A DNA stretch of 64,000 bases, taken from contig NZ_AP022834.1 of NCBI RefSeq assembly GCF_013394385.1, positions 2,356,001-2,420,000 on the forward strand, in the 5' to 3' direction. Below the pieces are notes generated by a model. The model saw nothing but the letters and a program-made list of their open reading frames with translations. It did not search any database and was not told where the DNA came from. The translations under genes were made by a program, and so were the position numbers. This DNA is from Kocuria sp. TGY1127_2 (GTDB lineage: Bacteria; Actinomycetota; Actinomycetes; Actinomycetales; Micrococcaceae). Below, piece by piece: positions 18,197 to 27,425 of the stretch (positions are counted from its first letter, which is position 1; each line of letters begins with the position of its first letter).

Positions 18197-18823
18197 TTAC
18201 ATTCCGGGCATGCTGTAGTAGCCGTCAACCGGCATCATTCCGCCGCCGTCAACCGAAGTGATTTCGGTGCCCTGCGAGGGGTTCAATGCGGAGACCATCT
18301 GGCCATCACCGAGGTAGATGCCAACGTGCTCGTAACCATTGGTGAAGACGACGTCACCCGGCTGAGGAGCAGAGGTCGGGGTCAGCTGGTTCTTCATCGA
18401 GTGGGTGTAGGAATCGAGCTGGACTCCGGACTGTGCGGCGACGTAGGACACGAAGCCCGAGCAGTCCCAAGCCTTGAAGTCCGAGCCGCCCCAAACGTAG
18501 GAGCCGCCGATGCCGGCCTTGGCATCCTCAACGATCTTGGCACGATCACCGGAAACGTTGGTGTTGCCCGCATCCTGGGTATTGGACGCCTGAGCACCGT
18601 TGTCAACGGCCTGGGTGTTGGATGCCTGAGTGCTGAAATCAGCAGTCTGCACGTTGGAGGACTGCGTGGTGTACGAGGCGTTGTCAGCCGGCGCTGCGGT
18701 TGCGAATGCGTTGGCCGGGGCTACCGAACCGGCGATGACGCCTGCGGCGGCGACGGCGATACCGGTGTTGCGGACAGCGTGGGACTGGGTTGCAGCGCGG
18801 TGACGAGCAATGTGCTTAGTCAT
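18197..18823 (-). CDS. Secreted NlpC/P60 peptidoglycan endopeptidase
   Basis: 208 aa. Signal peptide (basic start MTKHIARHRAATQSHAVRN, hydrophobic AVAAAGVIAG, APANAFATA cleavage region). A low-complexity Ser/Thr/Gln/Asn linker (~50-90) with repeated QASNTQ units precedes the NlpC/P60 domain: catalytic Cys121 in WDCSGFVSYV and His166 in YEHVGIYLG. Cuts stem-peptide bonds in the wall, for growth or daughter-cell separation. The c-di-AMP riboswitch directly upstream and the placement of tandem GTCACG boxes suggest control by osmotic/cell-wall signals. GGAGGA at 12 nt before ATG 18823. Confidence 0.95.
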   Translation of the reverse strand: MTKHIARHRAATQSHAVRNTGIAVAAAGVIAGSVAPANAFATAAPADNASYTTQSSNVQTADFSTQASNTQAVDNGAQASNTQDAGNTNVSGDRAKIVEDAKAGIGGSYVWGGSDFKAWDCSGFVSYVAAQSGVQLDSYTHSMKNQLTPTSAPQPGDVVFTNGYEHVGIYLGDGQMVSALNPSQGTEITSVDGGGMMPVDGYYSMPGM

Positions 18824-18841
18824 AATAAAAGTTTTCCTCCC

Positions 18842-18965
18842 TGTGCCTGCGAGGTGAGCTGTCGGGTTCGGATGGGAGACACCCGGTCGCGCAAGCGACT
18901 TAACCCCAAGGGCTCTTACAAAGAAGAACCCGTTATTGGGTCCCCCGCCTCTGCCAACGGACGTA
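18842..18965 (-). promoter_or_regulatory. ydaO/yuaA-type c-di-AMP riboswitch
   Basis: The RNA-sense sequence carries the conserved 3' block ATCCGAACCCGACAGCTCAC followed by CTCGCAGGC, and 5' blocks GCGGGGGACCCA, CTTGGGGTTAAG and GCGACCGGGTG, in family order. It lies between promoter region and SD of the NlpC/P60 gene, the commonest target of this class in actinobacteria, where c-di-AMP binding usually switches expression off. Boundaries approximate. Confidence 0.88.
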
Positions 18966-19066
18966 TCGGTTTTTGGTTCTTCGGTTAGTGGCAGAGCTAG
19001 GCGTTCTAACCGAAGGTGCCGTCTCGACCAGTGATTGGCACGAGTTCGAGAGTACACACGGGACAC

Positions 19067-19422
19067 GGAAAAGTCACGTTTTGGTCACGACGATCTGGAG
19101 CGAAGAGCGGTCACCGGTTCTGTTCGAGGTTGACGGGCGCCACTTTCGACCTCGAACGAGAAGACTCAATCGGCCGCTGACAAGCACTATTGCAGGGGAG
19201 CTGGCTTATCTAGCGGGTGTGACCTGAGACACGGCGTAACACTTAAAATTTTTTCCGTGTCGTATGGCACAGGGTCTTTCAGACGACTTTTCGACCTTCC
19301 GAGTGGCCCTCCAGGTCTTTCTCAGCGGTCCTATGGATCACGAAAAGGTCACGAAATGATTAAGCTGGTGGCGTCAAAGGTCAAGATTCGGCCACTTTTT
19401 CAACGCACTGATGACCGTGGGG
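19067..19422. other. Intergenic region upstream of the riboswitch-controlled hydrolase
   Basis: 356 bp, no supported gene. GTCACG occurs twice with an 11-bp period (19073-19078 and 19084-19089) and once more near 19344. One-turn direct repeats of this type resemble actinobacterial MtrA boxes, and MtrA controls NlpC- and Rpf-type genes. A T-rich run (19246-19255) is the only other landmark. Confidence 0.35.
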
Positions 19423-20046
19423 CTATTCCCCCAGCATGCCGCGGGTCTCGTCGAGGTAGCAGGTAGCGCACAGTGATTCGTAGGTCACGGCCTCACCGTC
19501 GATGGCTATCTGTGTTCCGGAGAAGACGAAGTCGTCTCCCACGCGCCGGCCATTGAACAAGGCTTTACGTCCGCAACGGCAGATGGTTTTGAGCTCTTCC
19601 AAAGTGTGAGAGAGCTCGAGCAATCGGGCGGACCCGGGAAAAGCGCGTGTCTGGAAGTCGGTCCTGATCCCATAGGCAAGTACTGGCACACCATCCAGAA
19701 CCGCGATGCGCATCAGATCGTCGACCTGAGTCGGCGTCAGGAACTGGGCCTCATCGATCAGTAGACAGGCCACAGGTGGCAGCTCGACGTGCATGTCGAG
19801 CCCTCCGTCCTCCCCTTGAGCGTGGTGCCTAAAGGTATCGCGTGCGGAATCCTCAGGGCCCAGGAGGAAGTTGACCTCCCGCTCAACCCCGAGCCGCGAC
19901 ACGATCTGGGATTCGCCTTTGGTATCCACTCTTGGCTTGGCCAAGAGGATGCGTTGCCCCCGCTCCTCGTAGTTGAAAGCAGCCTGGAGCAGCGCAGTGG
20001 ACTTGCCGGAGTTCATGGCTCCGTAACGAAAATAAAGTTTGGCCAC
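19423..20046 (-). CDS. tdk: Thymidine kinase (type II)
   Basis: 207 aa. Salvages thymidine to dTMP with ATP. P-loop YGAMNSGKST (8-17), catalytic region LIDEAQFLTP, lasso-domain zinc Cys pairs CRCGRKA and CATC near the C terminus. GTG start, no clear SD; only 6 bp after the DtxR gene, so translation is probably coupled. Downstream is the 356-bp gap. Confidence 0.95.
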   Translation of the reverse strand: MAKLYFRYGAMNSGKSTALLQAAFNYEERGQRILLAKPRVDTKGESQIVSRLGVEREVNFLLGPEDSARDTFRHHAQGEDGGLDMHVELPPVACLLIDEAQFLTPTQVDDLMRIAVLDGVPVLAYGIRTDFQTRAFPGSARLLELSHTLEELKTICRCGRKALFNGRRVGDDFVFSGTQIAIDGEAVTYESLCATCYLDETRGMLGE

Positions 20047-20052
20047 GTCCGG

Positions 20053-20748
20053 TCAGGCGCCGCGCTTGACGACAATGTGGTCCGCGACCTCCAGGTCCAC
20101 GTCCACACCGCCTTCTTCCCCATCTACCTGCACGTGAATCGCCCCAACCTTGGGTTGGATACTGATCACGGCGCCCTGACGGAGACCTGCCCGGCCCAGA
20201 ACCTTCATGATTTCGACGTCCGATTGCAGCACTTCCGGGAAGCGGGCAACCGTGAACCGATCCTCTTCGGAGGAATCCTTGGCGGCAATGGTCAGGGTCA
20301 CGGTCTTGGGGTCGTCCCTCTCGCTGGTTACGCCCAGCTCTTCGAGGCCCGGAATGGCATTTCCATACGGGGAGAACTTGGGAGAATTGAGCAACTCGAC
20401 GAGTCGACGCTCGACGCGTTCGCTCATGACGTGTTCCCAACGGCACGCCTCGTCGTGGACGTATGCCATATCGAGCCCGACGACGTCGGCCAGGAGTCGC
20501 TCGGCCAAGCGGTGCTTGCGCATCACGGAAACGGCACGGCTGCGCCCCTCTGGTGTGAGGGACAGCGACCGATCGCTCTCGACGTGCACGAGACCGTGGC
20601 GCTCCATACGTGCAACGGTTTGAGAAACGGTTGGGCCAGAATGGTCAAGGCGCTCTGCGATCCGGGCACGCATCGGAGTGATGCCTTCTTCCTCCAAATC
20701 CAGAATGGTTCGGAGGTACATCTCGGTGGTATCAACGAGGTCCGTCAT
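20053..20748 (-). CDS. DtxR/IdeR-family metal-dependent repressor
   Basis: 231 aa. N-terminal winged helix (SGPTVSQTVARMERHGLV), dimerisation domain and C-terminal SH3-like domain. All metal ligands line up with DtxR numbering: primary-site Met10, Cys102, Glu105, His106 and ancillary His79, Glu83, His98. The Cys102 and Met10 favour an iron-sensing IdeR/DtxR role over a manganese MntR role. Same operon as tdk. Targets may include iron genes; only a half-site TTAGGTT (20809-20815) is visible upstream. Confidence 0.95.
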   Translation of the reverse strand: MTDLVDTTEMYLRTILDLEEEGITPMRARIAERLDHSGPTVSQTVARMERHGLVHVESDRSLSLTPEGRSRAVSVMRKHRLAERLLADVVGLDMAYVHDEACRWEHVMSERVERRLVELLNSPKFSPYGNAIPGLEELGVTSERDDPKTVTLTIAAKDSSEEDRFTVARFPEVLQSDVEIMKVLGRAGLRQGAVISIQPKVGAIHVQVDGEEGGVDVDLEVADHIVVKRGA

Positions 20749-20922
20749 TGGAGGTATAACGCCCTTCTCGTAATTTTCCTGACTGTATGCCAGTCCATTC
20801 TAGGGGCTTAGGTTCATCTTCCGTCGAAGATTCACTCTTGGAGGACTCGACCAAGCACAATGGTGGAGTCAGGACGCAGCAGAGACAGTACGCGTAGCCC
20901 TCTGATCATTGGAGCACAACCC

Positions 20923-22044
20923 GTGACCGAAAACATTGTCATTCCGGAAAATATTCTTCCCGTCGACGGACGCTTCGGCGCCGGTCCTTCCAAAGTTCGC
21001 CCCGAGCAAGTCGATGCCCTCGTATCGGCGCAGAACATTCTCGGGACCTCCCACCGTCAGGCTCCGGTCAAGAACCTCGTGGGTTCCGTCCGGTCGGGAC
21101 TCAGCAACCTGTTCGGCCTCCCCGAGGGTTACGAGGTCATCCTGGGCACGGGTGGGGCGACGTCGTTCTGGGATTCGGCGACTTTCAACCTGGTCCGTTC
21201 CAAAGCTGCGCACCTGAGCTTCGGCGAATTCGGTTCCAAGTTCGCGGCCGCTACCGATAAGGCTCCATTCCTGGATCCCTCCGAGATCGCCACGTCGGAG
21301 CCCGGAACGCGCCCTGACTTCGCTGCTGTTTCGGGAGCCGATATTTACGCATGGCCCCAGAACGAGACGTCGACTGGGGTCTCCGCCCCTGTTGTTCGCC
21401 CAGAAGGCATCGACGAGGGCGCCCTCGTGGTCGTCGACGCGACCAGCGCGGCCGGAGGCATGGCCGTCGACGCCAGTGAGGCCGACGTCTACTATTTCTC
21501 GCCGCAGAAGAATTTCGCTTCGGACGGCGGCCTCTGGCTCTCCTTCTTCTCTCCGGCTGCCCTGGAACGCGTCGAAGAGATCGCGGCTTCGGATCGCTGG
21601 ATCCCCGACTCTCTCAATCTCAAGACTGCCGTGGACAATTCGCGGAAGAATCAGACCTACAACACGCCGTCCTTGGCTAATTTGGTCATGCTCGACAACC
21701 AGATTTCGTGGATTTTGGACAACGGCGGGTTGAGCTGGGCTGCCAAACGCACGGCCCGTTCCTCCGATATGGTCTACCGCTGGGCGGAAGCCAGCGAATT
21801 CGCGCGGCCCTTTGTCGAGCGCCCCGAGGACCGGTCAACCGTTATCACCACCGTCGATTTCGACGACGCCGTGGACGCCGCGGAGGTCGCCAAGGTCCTG
21901 CGCTCTCATGGTGTGGTGGATACAGAACCGTATCGCAAGCTGGGCCGCAATCAACTTCGCATCGCTACTTTCACCGCGATCGACCCCGATGATGTCCAGG
22001 CACTCCTGACGTGCATCGATGAGGTCGTTGCGCAGATGGCATAG
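20923..22044 (+). CDS. serC: Phosphoserine aminotransferase
   Basis: 373 aa, the actinobacterial SerC type. PLP enzyme making 3-phosphoserine from 3-phosphohydroxypyruvate and glutamate (serine; pyridoxine). Start VTENIVIPENILPVDGRFGA, PLP lysine in SPQKNFASDGGLW, C-terminal GRNQLRIATFTAID. GTG 20923 has GGAG 8 nt upstream; an in-frame GTG-type extension to 20860 has no support. Divergent from the dtxR-tdk pair; convergent with the next MFS gene (19 bp). Confidence 0.95.
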   Translation: MTENIVIPENILPVDGRFGAGPSKVRPEQVDALVSAQNILGTSHRQAPVKNLVGSVRSGLSNLFGLPEGYEVILGTGGATSFWDSATFNLVRSKAAHLSFGEFGSKFAAATDKAPFLDPSEIATSEPGTRPDFAAVSGADIYAWPQNETSTGVSAPVVRPEGIDEGALVVVDATSAAGGMAVDASEADVYYFSPQKNFASDGGLWLSFFSPAALERVEEIAASDRWIPDSLNLKTAVDNSRKNQTYNTPSLANLVMLDNQISWILDNGGLSWAAKRTARSSDMVYRWAEASEFARPFVERPEDRSTVITTVDFDDAVDAAEVAKVLRSHGVVDTEPYRKLGRNQLRIATFTAIDPDDVQALLTCIDEVVAQMA

Positions 22045-22063
22045 CCATTTGCCCTTCCGTCGG

Positions 22064-23414
22064 TTACCGCGGTTCCTGGACTTCGAGGGCCGCGGTGATC
22101 GGCGCGTAATTCGCTTCTTTCTCCAGACGTACGAAGCCTCGCCGCGAGCGGTCGAAGGTCAGGTGAAGGTGCTGGCTCCGCCAATACCAGAACAGCCCCA
22201 GGACCGCGGTGATCACCCCGGCAACCACCGCCACTCCGAGGCCCCAGCGTGCGCCGAAGACATCGTTGACGACGCCGACCACCGGTGCGCCGATCGGGGT
22301 TCCGCCCATGAATACGGCCATGTAAATGCTCATGACCCTGCCGCGCATCTGTGGCTCGGTCGAGACCTGGACGTATGCGTTGGCCGACGTGATAAAGGTC
22401 AGCGCCGCGAGCCCCATCGGGACCAGCGTTATCGCGAAAATCACCACGTTGGGCGACAGAGCGGCCAGAAGACACGTCACTCCGAATGCTCCCGAGGCCC
22501 CAAAAATGAACCGCAGCCGTGGCCGCTCCCGCTTGGCGGCCATCAGTGTTCCCGCGACGGAGCCCACTGCCATGGTCGAGCTCAAGAATCCGAACTCATT
22601 CGCGCCGAATCCGAATTCGCTGGTCGCCATGGCCGCAATGTTGATTGCGGAGTTCATTCCGAAAGTACCGACCAGGAACGCGCCGATCATCACGACCACG
22701 ATGTCCGGCCGGCTCATGATGTAGGTGATTCCGTCGCGCATCCGAGAGTTGGCCCGTGATACGCGAGGTATGGGCCGCAACTTGGACGTGTCGATCTTCG
22801 CGATGGCGCCAATCATGGCCAAGAACGTGACCATGTTGATGAGGAAGACGGGCCCCGAGCCCACGGCCGCAACCAAGACACCGGCGATTGCGGGACCCAC
22901 CATGCGCGCCGAGTTGAAGGACATCGAGTTCAGCGCGACGGCGTTCGGAAGGTCCGCGTCCGAGACCAGATTGGACACGAACGTCTGGCGCACCGGGGAG
23001 TCGAGCGCCGTGATGACGCCGAGCATCAGAGCGAAAATGTATACGTGCCACAGTTGTGCCGCACCGGTCAGCACGAGACCGCCGAGAAGCCCGCCCAGCA
23101 CGGCCATCGAGATCTGGGTGATGAACAACAGCTTCCGCCGGTCCGCTCGGTCTGCCAGGAGACCCGCATAAGGTGCAAGGAAAAGTTGCGGCAGGAATTG
23201 CAAGGCCATCACGATGCCCATCGCGGTGGAGTCCTCGTGGGAAAGGTCGTTGAAGACCAACCAGTCCTGGGCGATTCGTTGCATCCAGGTTCCCACGTTG
23301 GAGATGAGGGCACCCGCGAACCACAGCCGGTAATTCGGCACTTTCAGGGACCGGAAGGTGCCACCTCGCGCGGGCTGAGGCTTGACGGTGTTCTGACTAG
23401 GCGTACCGGGTCAT
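22064..23414 (-). pseudogene. MFS transporter (EntS/TetA(V)-like) with an apparent 1-nt frameshift at its start
   Basis: 425 codons are open from GTG 23341 (PNYRLWFAGALISNVGTWMQRI, ADRADRRKLLF loop 2-3, 12 helices), typical of the DUF894/EntS exporter group. However, the only good SD (AAGGAG, 23415-23420) precedes ATG 23414, whose frame stops after five codons. Removing one C from the CCC run (23408-23410) joins it to the main frame, adding ~24 residues (MTGTPSQNTVK ... RSLK) of the kind normally found in homologues. No SD serves GTG 23341. Either a real mutation, a sequencing error, or a downstream start that still yields a working protein. Confidence 0.6.
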
Positions 23415-23459
23415 CTCCTTGTGAGGGGCCGCGATCGGAGGTCGCGTGCCCCATGCGTT

Positions 23460-23987
23460 CTAGTCCTCGGGTGCGGCAGCCTCCTCGGCATCCGCATCTT
23501 CGGACGTGAGCTGATTTGCCTCACGTTCTTGCTCCGCTGTGTGTTCTTCACCGGCGGAGTCCTCGTCCTCGACGGCGTCTTCCGGCCTCAGGCGGTCAGC
23601 CCAAGGCACCCATTCGGGAGCGAGCAGGGCGTCGTCGCCGGGCAACAGACCGACTTCGCAGACAGTTGCTTTCTTGGAACGAGGGGCTCTGGCCACGGTC
23701 GAGAACCAGAACCAACCGCGGTATCCCGGAAGCGTGCACTCAAATAAGTGGGTGCTGAGCCGGTCTTCCTCGCCACGAATGTGGTGGACCGTGCCGACGG
23801 TCGATTCGGGAGTGATCTCCAAGACGCTGCGATACGCGGCCTCTTTCGCCTCTGCCAATACCGCGTCCAAGCGAGTGGTGCGACGCCGCGGCTTGCGCGG
23901 ATCCCCCAGCTTGGGGCTTTGGATCTCGGCGGTGGACTCGTCGGGTTGTCCCGTGGCCACCGTTTCGTCTTGCGCTGTTTTCGCCAT
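23460..23987 (-). CDS. DUF3027 family protein
   Basis: 175 aa. Actinobacterial family of unknown function. Core at 35-135: AVLAEAKEAAYRS, HLFECTLPGYRGWFWFSTVARAPR, and GDDALLAPEWVPWADRLRPED. A highly acidic, disordered tail follows. It usually sits beside a cold-shock protein gene, as here (29 bp downstream of csp on the same strand), so a role with RNA metabolism is possible but unproven. Confidence 0.85.
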   Translation of the reverse strand: MAKTAQDETVATGQPDESTAEIQSPKLGDPRKPRRRTTRLDAVLAEAKEAAYRSVLEITPESTVGTVHHIRGEEDRLSTHLFECTLPGYRGWFWFSTVARAPRSKKATVCEVGLLPGDDALLAPEWVPWADRLRPEDAVEDEDSAGEEHTAEQEREANQLTSEDADAEEAAAPED

Positions 23988-24016
23988 AGCCTTATTAAAC
24001 CTTGTGACCGGCCGAT

Positions 24017-24400
24017 TTACGCATCAAGGTTGTCAGCGACGTTGCGCAGGATCGTTGCGACCTTACGTCCCACCGCCCGGTCTGGGTAGCGGCCCCGGCG
24101 CAAGGTGTTCGACACGCCGTCCAACAACTTGATCAGGTCCTCGGTGATCACTGCCATTTCGTCGGCGGGTTTCCGGTGGTTTTTGACCGACGACGGAGCT
24201 TTGTCCAGCAGGCGTGCGGACAGGGCCTGCGCTCCTCGGCGACCCTCTGCGATCCCGAATTCCAAGCGCATTCCCGACTTGACGCTCTTGACTCCGGAAG
24301 GAAGAGCCGAAGCGGGCAGGAATACTTCTTGGCCGTCTTCGGCCGTCACGAAGCCGAATCCTTTCGACTCGTCGAACCACTTCACTTTTCCGGTGGGCAT
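24017..24400 (-). CDS. Cold-shock domain protein with actinobacterial C-terminal extension
   Basis: 127 aa. Single-stranded nucleic acid chaperone. CSD in residues 1-66: GKVKWFDESKGFGFVTAEDG (RNP1); RNP2 reads VFLPASAL rather than the usual VFVHFSAI, so its surface is altered. The C-terminal ~60 residues (ITEDLIKLLDGVSNTLR, RNVADNLDA) are helical and characteristic of the long actinobacterial form. ATG 24400 is preferred to ATG 24406 because AAAGGA gives proper spacing. A TATAAT at 24617-24622 would give a ~210-nt leader, as in other cold-shock genes. Confidence 0.93.
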   Translation of the reverse strand: MPTGKVKWFDESKGFGFVTAEDGQEVFLPASALPSGVKSVKSGMRLEFGIAEGRRGAQALSARLLDKAPSSVKNHRKPADEMAVITEDLIKLLDGVSNTLRRGRYPDRAVGRKVATILRNVADNLDA

Positions 24401-24682
24401 GTTCATTTCCTTTGCTTGTCTTGGCGGAGGTTACCCCGATGGCGACGCACACGCGCCCGACGATGATGGCGTCCCTCGTCGAAAGGACTCGCTGTGGTCC
24501 TCAACCCAATCCCGCTGCCCCGGCACCGAAGCCACGACGTCGGTACGCACTCGGTACCGAAACGGCCATGACAGACACCTGGGGAGGACCCGTTTACACG
24601 AAAGTCTGAAGTAACCATTATACAGCGCCCAACCGTTTTCGCGTGGCCGATCGCGACCTCACGGAGCGGTACCGTTGTAGTC

Positions 24683-24979
24683 ATGAGTAGCTCTCCTTCC
24701 TCACACACGCCTCCGCGAGACTCATCCGACTCGGAACCCAAAGCCTCTAATTCGTCCGCCCCGCGGTCAGAGTCCAGGGCTTTCACCTGGTTCGCAGGCC
24801 TCGCGGGCGTAATCGCTCTGCTGTGCGTGGTCAGCGGCGTGGTCATGCTCGTTTTGAAGTGGATGGGCCTGCACCCATGGAGCTTCCTGACCCAGTTGCC
24901 GCTCATCTTTCTGCCGATAGCCTTCATCCTTTTGATCATTGCCCTGGTCCTGGCCGCCAGACGGCGTCGATCCCTATGA
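24683..24979 (+). CDS. Small membrane protein, unknown function
   Basis: 98 aa. A Ser/Pro-rich disordered head (1-32) is followed by two helices (about 34-58 and 69-92) and a basic end (ARRRRSL). ATG 24683 has no SD close by and may be nearly leaderless. It lies 105 bp before the two-component system on the same strand. Confidence 0.6.
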   Translation: MSSSPSSHTPPRDSSDSEPKASNSSAPRSESRAFTWFAGLAGVIALLCVVSGVVMLVLKWMGLHPWSFLTQLPLIFLPIAFILLIIALVLAARRRRSL

Positions 24980-25084
24980 CCAGGTGGGGACGGAGTCTTC
25001 CGCAGATCGTCATCCAGAGCCGAACCAGCATTCACCTTCGCAACGCTCAGCGTCTACTCAGATACTTGGGTGAGACTTGTTTCT

Positions 25085-25792
25085 GTGAAAGCACATCAGT
25101 CTGAAGCCAAGCTGTTAGTCGTCGACGACGAGCCCAACATCCTCGAACTCCTCGCGACCTCGCTGAGGTTCGCGGGTTTCGAGGTCATCACCGCCGCCAA
25201 CGGCCGTGAGGCCCTCGACAAAGCGACTGCCGAAGCCCCCGACCTGGCCGTCATGGACGTCATGTTGCCGGATATGGACGGGTTCACCGTGACCCGCAAG
25301 ATTCGGGCGACCGGTCTCGTCTTCCCGATCCTGTTCCTCACCGCGAAGGACGACACGGAGGACAAAGTCACCGGCCTGACCGTCGGCGGCGACGACTACG
25401 TCACCAAACCTTTCAGCCTCGACGAGGTCGTGGCACGTATTCGAGCTGTCCTCCGTCGGACTCAAGCATTGGAGGAGGAAGATTCCCGCCTTCGCGTCGA
25501 GGACTTGATCCTGGATGACGACGCCCACGAGGTCTACAGGGGCGACCGGGAGATCGATCTGTCCCCCACGGAGTTCAAGTTGCTCCGTTATCTCATGCTC
25601 AATCCGAATCGCGTTCTGTCCAAGGCACAGATCCTGGACCACGTATGGGAGTACGATTTCAACGGCGACGCGTCGATCGTGGAGTCGTATATTTCCTATT
25701 TGCGCCGCAAGATCGACAACGACAAGTCCCTTCCGCCGCTGATTCACACGAAGCGCGGCGTCGGCTACCTGTTGCGGACGACCAAGCACTAA
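25085..25792 (+). CDS. OmpR-family response regulator (PhoP/TcrA-like)
   Basis: 235 aa. Receiver domain with acidic pair Asp14-Asp15, phospho-acceptor Asp58 (AVMDVMLPDMDG) and Lys108 (VTKPF); C-terminal winged helix from ~130 (DLSPTEFKLLRYLMLNPNRV, SYISYLRRKID, RGVGYLL). Closest in pattern to mycobacterial PhoP (GGDDYVTKPFSLDEVVARIRAVLRR). GTG 25085 chosen; GTG 25070 is possible. The kinase gene starts 3 bp after its stop. Confidence 0.95.
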   Translation: MKAHQSEAKLLVVDDEPNILELLATSLRFAGFEVITAANGREALDKATAEAPDLAVMDVMLPDMDGFTVTRKIRATGLVFPILFLTAKDDTEDKVTGLTVGGDDYVTKPFSLDEVVARIRAVLRRTQALEEEDSRLRVEDLILDDDAHEVYRGDREIDLSPTEFKLLRYLMLNPNRVLSKAQILDHVWEYDFNGDASIVESYISYLRRKIDNDKSLPPLIHTKRGVGYLLRTTKH

Positions 25793-25795
25793 ATA

Positions 25796-27292
25796 GTGGT
25801 GTACTCCGTTACCAACCGGGTACGTCAATCCAAATTGGGTGCGCTGTCCCTGCGCACCCAATTGGTCATGCTGACCGGATTTCTGCTGGCTCTGGCCATC
25901 GCCGTCACGAGTCTTGTGGCGATCTCCGCACTTCGCGGACAGCTCGTGCAGCAAATTGATTCCGAGATGAAGTCCAGCGCCTCGTCGCTCACCAAATATC
26001 TGGGCAACGACAAGGCCGTATCTTCAGATGGGCCTGGTTTCCGCTATTCCGCGTACCTGATGGATTCGGACGGCAACCTCGTGAGCTCCATTGTCGCCGA
26101 CGACGGACATTCCTCGCCGCGCCTCAACGGTTGGAACCACGACAACGGGCTCAGGTACAACGGACAGGGTCTCACCGTCCCGAGCAACAGCGGGGACACC
26201 GAGTGGAGGATCCTCCCACTGGCCACTGATGACTCGGGGTACACGGTCATCATCGCAACGCCGCTGACCCAGACCAATGCCGTCGTGACCTTGGTCGGTC
26301 TGCTCACCCTGGCTTTCGGCTTGGCCACTCTAGCCGCCGCAGCCGCACTAGCTTGGGTGTTGGTCACCCGCGCATTCGAGCCCTTGGCTCGAGTCGAACG
26401 GACCGCAGCCCGCATCGCGGCAGGCGATCTGTCCCAGCGCATCGAGCGTCACGACCCCCGAACCGAGATCGGCCAGCTCTCTTTGTCGCTCAATGTGATG
26501 CTGACTCGCATTGAAGAAGCTTTCGACGCGCAGAAGCGCTCCGAAGTCAAGATGCGTCGGTTTGTCGGGGATGCTTCCCATGAGCTGCGGACTCCTCTCG
26601 TTTCGATCCGAGGCTATTCGGAGCTGTACCGCCACGGGGCGTTGCAAACGGATGAAGACGTCGCCAAGGCCATGGCACGGATCGAAGCCGAATCGAAGCG
26701 CATGGGGCAGTTGGTCGAGGATCTCCTGATGTTGGCCAGGATCGATGAACGCCGCCCTCTGGAACTGACCCAGGTAGATCTCCTCGATCTCGCACAGGAC
26801 GCGGCGGACGACGCCGCAGCTTCGGCGCCCGAACGTGACATCTCGGTCATCGGCTTGGAGCCCGGCCCCGGTCTGCCCGCTCCGGTTCGGGGGGACGAGC
26901 CCCGTCTCCGCCAAGTTCTCGCGAATTTGGTAACCAATGCGCTGCGATACACCCCTGATGGAAGTCCCATCGAACTCGCGGTAGGCTCGCGGCCCGGAAT
27001 TGACGGAAAATACATTTCCGTCGTGAAGGTCGTGGATCACGGGCCCGGTATCCAGGGCGATGACATGCAAAAAGTCTTCGAGCGTTTCTACCGTTCGGAT
27101 ACGTCGCGTGCACGCGATACCGGAGGCACAGGCCTCGGACTCGCAATCGTTGCCGCGATAGTAGCGCAGCACGACGGGTCGGTTCGTGTCGAAGAGACTT
27201 CCGGTGGCGGTGCCACCATGGTCGTGCAGATTCCGCAGCTCTCCGACAACGACGAGCTGAGCCATCCCCAGACCGGCAATATTTCGTCCTGA
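25796..27292 (+). CDS. Sensor histidine kinase, partner of the upstream regulator
   Basis: 498 aa. Two membrane helices (about 24-45 and 161-190) bracket a ~115-residue extracytoplasmic sensor; HAMP follows (~190-245), then HisKA with His262 (FVGDASHELRTPL), N box LANLVTNALRYTPDG, G1 VDHGPGIQ and G2 GGTGLGLAIV. Two in-tandem GTG codons (25796, 25799) are both plausible. The signal is unknown. The pair forms a two-gene operon by its 3-bp gap. Confidence 0.95.
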   Translation: MVYSVTNRVRQSKLGALSLRTQLVMLTGFLLALAIAVTSLVAISALRGQLVQQIDSEMKSSASSLTKYLGNDKAVSSDGPGFRYSAYLMDSDGNLVSSIVADDGHSSPRLNGWNHDNGLRYNGQGLTVPSNSGDTEWRILPLATDDSGYTVIIATPLTQTNAVVTLVGLLTLAFGLATLAAAAALAWVLVTRAFEPLARVERTAARIAAGDLSQRIERHDPRTEIGQLSLSLNVMLTRIEEAFDAQKRSEVKMRRFVGDASHELRTPLVSIRGYSELYRHGALQTDEDVAKAMARIEAESKRMGQLVEDLLMLARIDERRPLELTQVDLLDLAQDAADDAAASAPERDISVIGLEPGPGLPAPVRGDEPRLRQVLANLVTNALRYTPDGSPIELAVGSRPGIDGKYISVVKVVDHGPGIQGDDMQKVFERFYRSDTSRARDTGGTGLGLAIVAAIVAQHDGSVRVEETSGGGATMVVQIPQLSDNDELSHPQTGNISS

Positions 27293-27425
27293 GCTGCTAT
27301 GAGTCCCCATTCGTTGGGTTCCAGCACACCCGCGGACTCACGACAGGTGGCCACATCGTAGTCTCCTGTCACCGGCCGCAACCGGTCGGGTAAGCGGCGC
27401 TCAGCGCCTGATTCAGGAGGGAATA

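Noticed and set aside
18973-19227. 84-codon plus-strand frame opposite the NlpC leader
   Set aside because: It covers the riboswitch promoter region, lacks an SD and does not resemble a protein family.
20809-20815. Iron-box half-site TTAGGTT between dtxR and serC
   Set aside because: Only one half of the DtxR palindrome is present, so autoregulation is not supported.
24412-24609. 65-codon plus-strand frame in the csp leader
   Set aside because: Low-complexity, no SD, and lies in the likely untranslated leader of csp.
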